Source: Minisyncoccota bacterium (GTDB taxonomy: Bacteria; Patescibacteriota; Minisyncoccia; Minisyncoccales; CG1-02-41-26). From it: a stretch of 6,954 nt of DNA. The position numbers and the translations under genes were made by a program. The stretch lies in assembly GCA_028715435.1 (NCBI GenBank), contig JAQURU010000036.1, positions 1 to 6,954 on the forward strand. The letters run 5' to 3'. The notes beneath the pieces are model-generated. The model did not search any database, was not told the origin of the DNA, and saw only the letters and a list, made by a program, of their open reading frames with translations. The stretch's first letter is position 1, and each line of letters opens with the position of its first letter. Below, in pieces: positions 1-5,174 of this stretch.

Positions 1-59
1 ACCACCATAATTTCCACCATTGTGAACCCCTTGTTATTTGTTATTTGCTTTTTTGTCAT
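1..59 (-). CDS. Type IV prepilin-like protein, N-terminus only (runs off window)
   Basis: This is the start of a type IV pilin or pseudopilin, the subunit cut by prepilin peptidase and assembled by PilB/PilC. Only 19 codons lie in the window, read as MTKKQITNNKGFTMVEIMV. The sequence shows a short basic leader of 11 residues, the class III cleavage motif G11|F12-T-M-V-E16 with the glutamate at mature position 5, and the start of a hydrophobic segment. The ATG (57-59) lies 3 nt after the pilC stop, so the gene continues the pilB-pilC operon. A GGAAGG about 13 nt upstream, inside the pilC end, could help ribosome binding but is far away. The leader is unusually rich in A and overlaps a short repeat. 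Whether it is a major or minor pilin cannot be told from the fragment. Confidence 0.85.
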   Translation of the reverse strand, partial: MTKKQITNNKGFTMVEIMV

Positions 60-68
60 TCGTTATTT
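31..68. repeat. Short AT-rich heptamer-like repeat over the pilC stop and prepilin start
   Basis: Plus-strand GTTATTT occurs at 33-39, 40-46 and 62-68, with a related GTCATTC at 55-61. On the minus strand these read as AAATAAC and GAATGAC units. The array contains the pilC stop codon, the prepilin ATG and most of the prepilin leader codons. It is low-complexity, and whether it is dispersed elsewhere in the genome cannot be seen here. Confidence 0.55.
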
Positions 69-1316
69 TACGCCTTCCATGATGCTAAACATTGGCTGCA
101 TCATTGAAACAGCAAAAAAACCAACAGCTCCCCCAACACACATAATCAGCAATGGCTCCATAATAGCTGAAAGCCGCTCTGTGGAAGCGCCAGCTTCTTC
201 TTCTAAAAAGTCAGCTAATTTTTCTAACACATTTGGGGTTTCACCAGTTTCTTCGCCCACTTCAATCATTTGAACAACCATGGGGGATAAAATATCTTGA
301 TGGCTTGTTAAGGACTTAGACAACTTTTCTCCTTTTTCCACTCTTTGAGCTGAATCTTCCAATGCTTTTCTAAAATAAAAATTAGTTAAAGACCCCGAAG
401 CGATAATTAAAGACCTAACAATCGGCACGCCTGCCTGCAATAAAGAACTTAATGTTCGCAAAGTTAAAGCAGAATTAGTTTGCCTGGTTAATTTAGAAAT
501 AATCGGTAAATGAAGCCATAATGTTGATTTTAGTTTCCCACCTTTGCCGCTCCGCGCAAAAATTGAAAAAAGGAAAATAAAAATAAATAAACTTAAAAGA
601 AAAATTATCCAATTTTTGCTTAAAAAACCAGCCACACCTAAAATAATTTTCGTGGTTAAGGGCAATTGAATGCCCATTTCCACAAATGAGGCCTGTATCT
701 TGGGCACGGCAAAAATCATTAAAAAAATCCCAATGCCAAAAGCAACCACTAAAACCATTATGGGATAAATCATTGCTGACTTGATTTTCGATTTCAAGCT
801 ATGCTCTTTTTCCATTTGCTTATATAGGGTTTGCAAGGCCTCGCTCAATCTTCCTGTTTCTTCTCCAACCCGAATGGTTTCCTGAAAAAGCAAAGAAAAT
901 ATTTTAGGATAAGAACCAATGGCCTGCGATAAACTCTCGCCCTTGTTAATTCTTTCAGAAATATCTCTTAAAACCTGTTTAAATTTTTTAGAACGGGCTT
1001 GTTGGGCTAAAATCTCAAATGACTTTACCAAAGAAACCCCAGATTTAATCATTACTTCTAAGTTCCTTGTAAAAAACAGCTTTTCAGTTAAAGAAACATT
1101 TAAAAAAATATCTAAAAAAGTTGCTTTAAACTTATGTTCAAGCTTGCCTTCTTTTTTCTTGTCGTTATTTTCCTGATCAGAAGGTCCGCTTGCTGAAATT
1201 AAAAAATAACCCTGGCCTCTCAAGTTGCGAGCCAGTTGTTTTTCGTTAAGGGCCTCTAAAGAACCGGCAATCTCATCTCCTTGTAAATTTTTGGCTTTGT
1301 AAGAATATTGTGGCAT
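63..1316 (-). CDS. pilC: Type IV pilus inner-membrane platform protein PilC (GspF family)
   Basis: PilC is the polytopic membrane platform that couples the cytoplasmic PilB ATPase to insertion of pilin subunits. The product is 417 aa, near the usual length of about 400. It has a short N-terminal domain (MPQYSYKAKN, typical of the family) and two T2SSF repeats at about residues 78-202 and 282-404. Each carries a matching motif, GEETGRL at 151-157 and GEETGET at 354-360. Membrane segments are predicted by eye near 184-205, 235-255 and 386-408. I chose the ATG at 1314-1316. A longer frame opens at 1391, but it would run deep into pilB and lacks family similarity before this methionine. The ATG follows the pilB stop after one base (TAA-C-ATG) with no Shine-Dalgarno, which points to translational coupling. 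The acidic/lysine-rich stretch at 46-60 is an unstructured linker. Confidence 0.95.
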   Translation of the reverse strand: MPQYSYKAKNLQGDEIAGSLEALNEKQLARNLRGQGYFLISASGPSDQENNDKKKEGKLEHKFKATFLDIFLNVSLTEKLFFTRNLEVMIKSGVSLVKSFEILAQQARSKKFKQVLRDISERINKGESLSQAIGSYPKIFSLLFQETIRVGEETGRLSEALQTLYKQMEKEHSLKSKIKSAMIYPIMVLVVAFGIGIFLMIFAVPKIQASFVEMGIQLPLTTKIILGVAGFLSKNWIIFLLSLFIFIFLFSIFARSGKGGKLKSTLWLHLPIISKLTRQTNSALTLRTLSSLLQAGVPIVRSLIIASGSLTNFYFRKALEDSAQRVEKGEKLSKSLTSHQDILSPMVVQMIEVGEETGETPNVLEKLADFLEEEAGASTERLSAIMEPLLIMCVGGAVGFFAVSMMQPMFSIMEGVK

Positions 1317-1317
1317 G

Positions 1318-3069
1318 TTATTCGGTGATAACGCGCAAAATTTCTTCAATGCTAGTTTGGCCTCGAGCAGCTTTAGCAAACCCATCAGCAAACATCAGGC
1401 GCATTCCCTGGCTAACTGCCTGGTTCTGAATTTCGTCAGCGCTAGCTCCTTTTTGCAAAAGCGCTTTTACATCTTCGGTGATTTGTAAAACTTCATAAAT
1501 GCCCACCCTGCCCTTATAACCTTCGGGGCATTCTTTGGAAGATTTTGGCTTATAAAAGGGAACTTCTTTTAATTCTTGCTTGGGTTTAATTATTTTTTCT
1601 TCTTCTAAAACTCTAATCACGGTTTCTAAGCTGCAGTATTTGGCTAAATTTTTTAAATCGCTTTCTTGTAAATAATATTCTTCTTTGTCTTCGGTTAAAC
1701 GCCGTACCAACCTCTGGGCAATAACAATATTTAAAGTGGAGGCCAATAAAAACGGTTCAACTTTCATATCTATTAAGCGGGGAATGGCTCCTGCAGCTGA
1801 ATTCGTGTGCAGGGTGGACAAAACCAAATGCCCGGTTAAGGCAGCATTAATGGCCAGGCTGGCGGTTTCGTTATCTCTGATTTCTCCCACCATTATCACG
1901 TTAGGGTCTTGGCGCAAAAGCGACCTTAAGCCAGAAGCAAATGATAAACCAATGGCCGGATTAACTTGCGTTTGATTAATTCTGGGCATTCTATATTCAA
2001 TCGGATCTTCAACGGTTGAGATATTAACCATTGGCTTATTTAGCACTTCCATCATTGAATAAAGGGTTGTTGTTTTGCCAGAGCCCGTTGGGCCAGTAAC
2101 TAAAATCATGCCCACAGGTTTTCGCAAAGAAATTTCTATTTCCTCTAAGGCCTTACCTGTGATGCCAAGTTGTTCTAAGGACAGCCCTTTAGTGGTTTCG
2201 GGCAAAAGGCGCATAACGATTTTTTCTCCGTTAAAAACCGGCAGCACTGAAACTCTGACTGAATATTTGTAATCATCTGTTTCAATTTTGAAACGGCCAT
2301 CTTGAGGCAAACGATGCTCATCAAGCTTTAAATTACTAAGAACTTTGATTCTAGCCACCACGCCTGATTTAGCAATCACCGGCAAAGTCATTGCATCGTG
2401 TAAAATTCCGTCAATCCGATATCTAACTAAAACCTCATTTTCCATTGGTTCAATGTGAATATCAGAAGAGCCCTGTAAAATAGCATGCTTTAATAAAGTA
2501 TCAACAATTTTAATAATCGGCATCTCTTGGGCCTTTTTTTCTAAATCCGTGCCCCCTTCTTCTGGGCCTTCTTTGTCTTGAATATTTTTAATCTCGCCGG
2601 CTTCCTGATTAATAATTTCCCCAAATTCGGCCTGCAAACTTTCTTGATATTGCGACAAGGCATTTTTTATACTTTGAGGAGTGGTTAAACGAGGAATAAT
2701 TCGTAAGCCCGCCTTTTTTTTAATAAATTCAATCGTTTTCAGATCATCTGGATTAAGCATAGCCACTTCCAAATGCTTGCCTTGCTTTCTAAAAGCTATA
2801 ATATTGTGAGTTCTGGCAATGGGCTCTGGAATAATACGCAATATTTCAACAGGAATCTTATCTTTTTCTAAGTTCACGAACGGAATGCCTAAAATATAGG
2901 CCTTGAGGCGAATTAAATCTTCTTGGGTGATTATTTTATCTTCAACTAAAACCTCTTCAATACCGCGATTTTTTTCCGCGGCCTCTTTTAAACAATTATC
3001 AAACTGCTGCTCATTAATTAAACCAGAGCTTACAATAAAAGCTTTGAGTTGTTGGGGCTCAACTTTCAT
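1318..3069 (-). CDS. pilB: Type IV pilus assembly ATPase PilB (GspE/T2SSE family)
   Basis: PilB is the cytoplasmic hexameric AAA-like motor that powers pilus extension through PilC. The 583-aa product has an N-terminal GspE/MshEN-type domain at about 5-145, an acidic linker at about 150-180, then the secretion ATPase core. Visible motifs are Walker A GPTGSGKT (326-333), the Asp box STVEDPIEYR (351-360), an atypical Walker B DPNVIMVGEIRD (388-399) with Glu396, and the His box GHLVLSTLHTNSA (413-425). Arginines follow in the GRF and VRVSVLP segments. The usual tetracysteine zinc motif (two CxxC pairs) is absent: only C479 and C514 remain in the C-terminal region, and a helical segment at about 459-508 lies where the zinc knuckle would be. 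A PilT retraction role is less likely because of the N-terminal domain and the pilC neighbour. The next gene, pilC, starts one base after the stop. Confidence 0.96.
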   Translation of the reverse strand: MKVEPQQLKAFIVSSGLINEQQFDNCLKEAAEKNRGIEEVLVEDKIITQEDLIRLKAYILGIPFVNLEKDKIPVEILRIIPEPIARTHNIIAFRKQGKHLEVAMLNPDDLKTIEFIKKKAGLRIIPRLTTPQSIKNALSQYQESLQAEFGEIINQEAGEIKNIQDKEGPEEGGTDLEKKAQEMPIIKIVDTLLKHAILQGSSDIHIEPMENEVLVRYRIDGILHDAMTLPVIAKSGVVARIKVLSNLKLDEHRLPQDGRFKIETDDYKYSVRVSVLPVFNGEKIVMRLLPETTKGLSLEQLGITGKALEEIEISLRKPVGMILVTGPTGSGKTTTLYSMMEVLNKPMVNISTVEDPIEYRMPRINQTQVNPAIGLSFASGLRSLLRQDPNVIMVGEIRDNETASLAINAALTGHLVLSTLHTNSAAGAIPRLIDMKVEPFLLASTLNIVIAQRLVRRLTEDKEEYYLQESDLKNLAKYCSLETVIRVLEEEKIIKPKQELKEVPFYKPKSSKECPEGYKGRVGIYEVLQITEDVKALLQKGASADEIQNQAVSQGMRLMFADGFAKAARGQTSIEEILRVITE

Positions 3070-3078
3070 TTATCAAAA

Positions 3079-3083
3079 TCCTT
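3079..3083 (-). promoter_or_regulatory. Shine-Dalgarno of pilB
   Basis: AAGGA on the minus strand lies 9 nt before the pilB ATG, inside the 20-nt gap after the receiver gene stop. It is the only clear, well-spaced ribosome binding site among the minus-strand genes here. It supports the pilB start at 3069 and independent initiation of pilB within the operon. Confidence 0.7.
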
Positions 3084-3089
3084 AATAAA

Positions 3090-3485
3090 TTACTTATTTT
3101 TGCTTTTTAATTCCTCGCTCGCTAATGTCTGCTTGATCTTTTCTACTATCTCTTTTAAAGTGTAGTTTGCTTTAACTAAATATGTTTTTGCTCCCATTTC
3201 TAAAACCTTCTCCACGTGCTCTATTTTTTCTAAATTAGTTAAAACAACCACAGGGATATCTCGTGTTGATTCATCTTCTTTGAGCGATTGGAACACTTCT
3301 AAACCGTCTTTTCTGGGCAAGATCAAGTCCAAAATAACTAAATCCGGCTTTTCACTTTTTGCCAAACGCTCTCCCACTTCTCCATCTAAAGCGCTTAAAA
3401 CTTCAAAACCCTCTTCTGTTAAGCTGCCCCCTAAACTTTTTTGTAAAGCTGCTTCATCCTCAATTAACAAAATTTTTTTAGCCAT
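3090..3485 (-). CDS. Single-domain response regulator (CheY-like receiver)
   Basis: This 131-aa protein is a stand-alone phosphoacceptor receiver domain. It shows the acidic pocket E9-D10, the phosphorylation aspartate D53 in VILDLILPRKDG, the switch threonine T83 in VVLTN and the conserved lysine K105 in YLVKA. After the receiver there is only a short charged tail (about 121-131), so no DNA-binding or enzymatic output domain exists. It must act by protein contact or as a phosphate relay. Its ATG overlaps the end of the upstream histidine kinase gene by 8 nt (ATGGCTAA), and no Shine-Dalgarno is visible, so translation is probably coupled. The kinase is the obvious phosphodonor, and pilB follows 20 nt downstream. 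Regulation of pilus activity, as CheY-like PilG/PilH do in other bacteria, is plausible but inferred only from position. Confidence 0.93.
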   Translation of the reverse strand: MAKKILLIEDEAALQKSLGGSLTEEGFEVLSALDGEVGERLAKSEKPDLVILDLILPRKDGLEVFQSLKEDESTRDIPVVVLTNLEKIEHVEKVLEMGAKTYLVKANYTLKEIVEKIKQTLASEELKSKNK

Positions 3486-4419
3486 TTTTTTGTATTGGCA
3501 AACAAAACCAAAACGTCGAACCTTTATTTTCTTTTGATGAAAATCCGATTTTACCGCCTAATTTCTCTATAATTTTCTTGGCGATATGCAAACCAAGCCC
3601 TGTACCTTCTGTTTGTTTTTTAAGGGCATTGGCTGATCGGAAAAATTTTTCAAAAATTAACTTTTGCTCTCTAGGGGGAATACCAACTCCATCGTCTTGC
3701 ACCTCAAAAAATACTGCTGTGTTTCTGCGAAAAATTTTTATTTTTACCTCGCCCCCACCTTTAGTATATTTAATGGCATTATCAACAAAATTTTCCATAA
3801 CCTGTTCAACCCATAAAGGATCAGCTAATACCACTAAAGAATGGTCAGCCACTAAAAGCATCAGCTTTATATTGGAGGCAATAGAATAGGGCTTAAACTT
3901 TACAATTAATTTCTGGGCAATATCTTCTAAAGAAACTTTGTTTTTAATCAAAGGAAAATCACCGCTTTCAATTCTAGCCACTGTTAAGAGATTGTCTATC
4001 AAGTCCCCCATTCTAAGGGAATTTTCTCGTAAAATTTCTTGATACTCCACCTGCTCTTCTTTGGTGGGAACCATTTTAGTTGAAGTTAAAAAATCTAAAG
4101 TAAAATTTATATTTGTTAAGGGTGCTCTCAACTGATGAGACACTATATGAATAAATTCGCTTTTTAGTTTTGATACTTCAGCCATTCTCTCAAAGCTGTT
4201 AGTGATAATAAAATTTAAGGCCAAAGAAAAAGCGCCCACTGACAAAACCAATAAGCTAACGATGGTTGGATCGCCAATACGAAAAACAGCCAAAAAATAA
4301 GTAATTACAATAGCGATAATAATAACAAGCCCAATGATAACAAATAAGAATTGAGGGCATTGCCAAATAGAAACACCGTACTTTTTGCAGGATGCAACTG
4401 GATTTAATGACTCTAACAT
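3478..4419 (-). CDS. Membrane sensor histidine kinase without a periplasmic sensor domain
   Basis: This HisKA/HATPase_c kinase (313 aa) should autophosphorylate on His and pass phosphate to the adjacent receiver. Two membrane segments at about 23-45 and 52-74 are joined by a loop of only about six residues. A short coiled linker then leads straight into the dimerization domain with H95 in HIVSHQLRAPL. No HAMP, PAS or GAF domain is present. The ATPase domain shows the N box with N210 and N214 (MENFVDNAIKYT), the G1 box DDGVGIP (242-248), the F box FEKFFR (256-261) and the G2 box GTGLGLHIA (272-280), so it looks catalytically complete. Two cysteines, C11 and C21, lie in the short N-terminal tail, which is predicted cytoplasmic. 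It is the first gene of the pilus block. The start is the ATG at 4417-4419, about 16 nt after the predicted transcript start, with no Shine-Dalgarno. Confidence 0.93.
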   Translation of the reverse strand: MLESLNPVASCKKYGVSIWQCPQFLFVIIGLVIIIAIVITYFLAVFRIGDPTIVSLLVLSVGAFSLALNFIITNSFERMAEVSKLKSEFIHIVSHQLRAPLTNINFTLDFLTSTKMVPTKEEQVEYQEILRENSLRMGDLIDNLLTVARIESGDFPLIKNKVSLEDIAQKLIVKFKPYSIASNIKLMLLVADHSLVVLADPLWVEQVMENFVDNAIKYTKGGGEVKIKIFRRNTAVFFEVQDDGVGIPPREQKLIFEKFFRSANALKKQTEGTGLGLHIAKKIIEKLGGKIGFSSKENKGSTFWFCLPIQKNG

Positions 4420-4441
4420 ATAAATTAGAAATTATTGTTTC

Positions 4442-4465
4442 ATTATAACATAAACATTATGTCAA
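4442..4465 (-). promoter_or_regulatory. Promoter of the kinase-receiver-pilus operon (extended -10)
   Basis: On the minus strand TGTTATAAT forms an extended -10 (TGn plus a perfect TATAAT at 4447-4442). A perfect TTGACA lies at 4465-4460 but only 12 bp away, too close to act as a standard -35 for it. The extended -10 alone may suffice. The predicted start near 4435 gives a leader of about 16 nt. The 6-mer ATAATG occurs twice here, at 4461-4456 and 4446-4441. Confidence 0.6.
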
Positions 4466-4471
4466 TGGGTG

Positions 4472-4500
4472 TTGATAAATGCCTAAAAATCAGCTAAAAT
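4472..4500 (+). promoter_or_regulatory. Promoter of the tRNA-Pro/tRNA-Gly operon
   Basis: TTGATA (4472-4477) and TAAAAT (4495-4500) are separated by exactly 17 bp, a good sigma-70-type promoter. The -10 ends 11 nt before the tRNA-Pro 5' end, so transcription would begin about 5 nt upstream of the mature tRNA. It faces away from the kinase promoter; the two -35-like hexamers are 6 bp apart. Confidence 0.7.
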
Positions 4501-4511
4501 TCAAAATAATC

Positions 4512-4582
4512 CGGAGTGTAGTACAACGGTAGTATGCGCGCTTTGGGAGCGCGTGATTTGGGTTCGATTCCCAGCACTCCGA
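4512..4582 (+). tRNA. tRNA-Pro (anticodon UGG)
   Basis: The sequence folds into a full cloverleaf. The acceptor stem is CGGAGTG/CACTCCG (4512-4518 with 4575-4581) and the discriminator is A4582. The D stem is GTAC/GTAT, the anticodon stem CGCGC/GCGCG with loop TTTGGGA, and the T arm has loop TTCGATT. The anticodon TGG is at 4544-4546, followed by G37. The first acceptor pair C1-G72 is the identity feature typical of bacterial tRNA-Pro. The 3' CCA is not encoded (CAA follows the discriminator), so a CCA-adding enzyme is needed. The gene is 71 nt, first in a two-tRNA transcript. Confidence 0.96.
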
Positions 4583-4595
4583 CAAAATAAAATAC

Positions 4596-4669
4596 GCGGG
4601 CGTCGTATATCGGTAATACTACAGATTTCCAATCTGTTAAGGTGGGTTCGACTCCCATCGCCCGCTCCA
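4596..4669 (+). tRNA. tRNA-Gly (anticodon UCC)
   Basis: The cloverleaf is complete. The acceptor is GCGGGCG/CGCCCGC (4596-4602 with 4659-4665) and the discriminator U4666 is usual for bacterial tRNA-Gly. The D stem is GTAT/ATAC, the anticodon stem ACAGA/TCTGT with loop TTTCCAA (anticodon TCC at 4628-4630), and the T arm has loop TTCGACT. Unlike the tRNA-Pro upstream, CCA is encoded (4667-4669). It follows tRNA-Pro after 13 nt and shares its promoter and the terminator just downstream. Confidence 0.96.
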
Positions 4670-4708
4670 AAACAAAAACCCTTCGATAAACGAAGGGTTT
4701 TTGTTTTT
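4670..4708. terminator. Bidirectional intrinsic terminator between the tRNA operon and HU
   Basis: A perfect inverted repeat pairs CCCTTCG with CGAAGGG around the loop ATAAA (4686-4690). It extends outward through A-runs and T-runs to about 18-19 bp. On the plus strand GGG is followed by TTTTTGTTTTT. On the minus strand GGG is followed by TTTTTGTTTT. It can therefore end the tRNA transcript and the convergent HU transcript. On the plus side it starts directly at the tRNA-Gly CCA, so the terminator stem is part of the tRNA 3' trailer. Confidence 0.9.
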
Positions 4709-4725
4709 GTTGCGAGCTCGCAACA
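4708..4725. repeat. 18-bp perfect palindrome
   Basis: TGTTGCGAGCTCGCAACA is its own reverse complement over 18 bp and abuts the terminator hairpin. It lies between the tRNA terminator and the HU stop. It has no loop, so it is better as a DNA site or cruciform than as an RNA hairpin. Its role is unknown. Confidence 0.6.
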
Positions 4726-4746
4726 CAAGTTTTCATGCTGGTTTCA

Positions 4747-4763
4747 CACTGGTAAGACCAGTG
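4747..4763. repeat. Stem-loop in the HU 3' region
   Basis: CACTGGT (4747-4753) and ACCAGTG (4757-4763) form a 7-bp stem with a 3-nt loop, 5 nt after the HU stop on the minus strand. There is no T-run after it on either side, so it is not a classic terminator. It could protect the HU mRNA 3' end. A further CTGGT at 4738-4742 could compete for the same arm. Confidence 0.5.
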
Positions 4764-4768
4764 CAAAT

Positions 4769-5047
4769 TTATTTAACTGCGTCTTTCAATGATTTGCCAG
4801 CCTTAAATCTTGGAACCTTCTTAGCAGCAATTTTAATGCTTGCTCCTGTTTGTGGGTTTCGGCCAACCCGAGCAGCTCTTTTGGACACAGTAAATGTGCC
4901 AAAGCCAGTTAAAACAACATCCTTGCCTGCTTTCAATGATCGCTCAACTTCAGCAATGATTGCGTTTAAACTAGTTACTGCGCAGCCTTTTGTGCACCCA
5001 GTTGCTTTTACTATTGCATCAATAATATCTTCTTTTGTAGCTTTCAT
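4769..5047 (-). CDS. hup: HU-family DNA-binding nucleoid protein
   Basis: HU is a small basic dimer that bends and compacts DNA. The 92-aa product matches the family over its whole length of about 90. It has the N-terminal helices (MKATKEDIIDAIVKATG), the turn GFGTF at 48-52, the DNA-binding arm signature RVGRNPQTG at 60-68 with the intercalating proline P65, and the C-terminal KKVPRFKAGKSLKDAV. A pair of cysteines, C18 and C22, in the first helical turn region is unusual for HU. IHF is less likely since no partner subunit is visible. It has its own promoter at 5102-5131 and ends toward the bidirectional terminator. The nearest Shine-Dalgarno-like AAAGG (5081-5077) is 29 nt from the ATG, with an AT-rich inverted repeat (5055-5069) in between. 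Confidence 0.95.
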   Translation of the reverse strand: MKATKEDIIDAIVKATGCTKGCAVTSLNAIIAEVERSLKAGKDVVLTGFGTFTVSKRAARVGRNPQTGASIKIAAKKVPRFKAGKSLKDAVK

Positions 5048-5101
5048 CGTAATAAAAATTTTAAATTTTGCTACGACCTTTAGTAATTTACCAATTATTG
5101 C

Positions 5102-5131
5102 ATTATATCAACAAATAAGCGGAAAAAGCAA
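5102..5131 (-). promoter_or_regulatory. Promoter of the HU gene
   Basis: On the minus strand a perfect -10 TATAAT (5107-5102) lies 18 bp from TTGCTT (5131-5126), which shares only TTG with the consensus. The same TTGCTT appears at the rny promoter. The predicted start near 5095 leaves a leader of roughly 48 nt. HU can thus be transcribed apart from rny. Confidence 0.6.
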
Positions 5132-5141
5132 CCTTATTCGT

Positions 5142-5169
5142 CAATTGTTAATTGCCAATTGTTAATTAT
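5142..5169. repeat. Tandem 14-nt repeat between rny and HU
   Basis: CAATTGTTAATTGC (5142-5155) is followed directly by CAATTGTTAATTAT (5156-5169); the first 12 bases are identical. Each unit contains the palindromes CAATTG and TTAATT. The array begins 6 nt after the rny stop on the minus strand. There is no GC-rich hairpin with a T-run here, so a rny terminator is not evident and readthrough into HU is possible. Confidence 0.65.
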
Positions 5170-5174
5170 TCGCG

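Noticed and set aside
1317..1391. Longer PilC start at 1391
   Set aside because: It would overlap pilB by about 74 nt and add 25 residues with no family similarity. The ATG at 1316 gives the typical PilC N-terminus and sits one base after the pilB stop.
4494..4766. Minus-strand frames of 75 and 90 codons over the two tRNAs
   Set aside because: They are antisense to tRNA-Pro and tRNA-Gly. Peptides such as GVEPTLTDWKSVVLP and DGSRTHLNRLE are well-known false proteins from tRNA genes.
4596..4768. Possible integration (att) site at the tRNA-Gly 3' end
   Set aside because: No integrase gene and no duplicated tRNA 3' end are visible in the window; the downstream sequence is a terminator and HU.
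4701..5165. Plus-strand frame of 154 codons
   Set aside because: It is the antisense shadow of HU, whose protein matches its family from end to end. The frame also runs through the HU promoter and the repeats.
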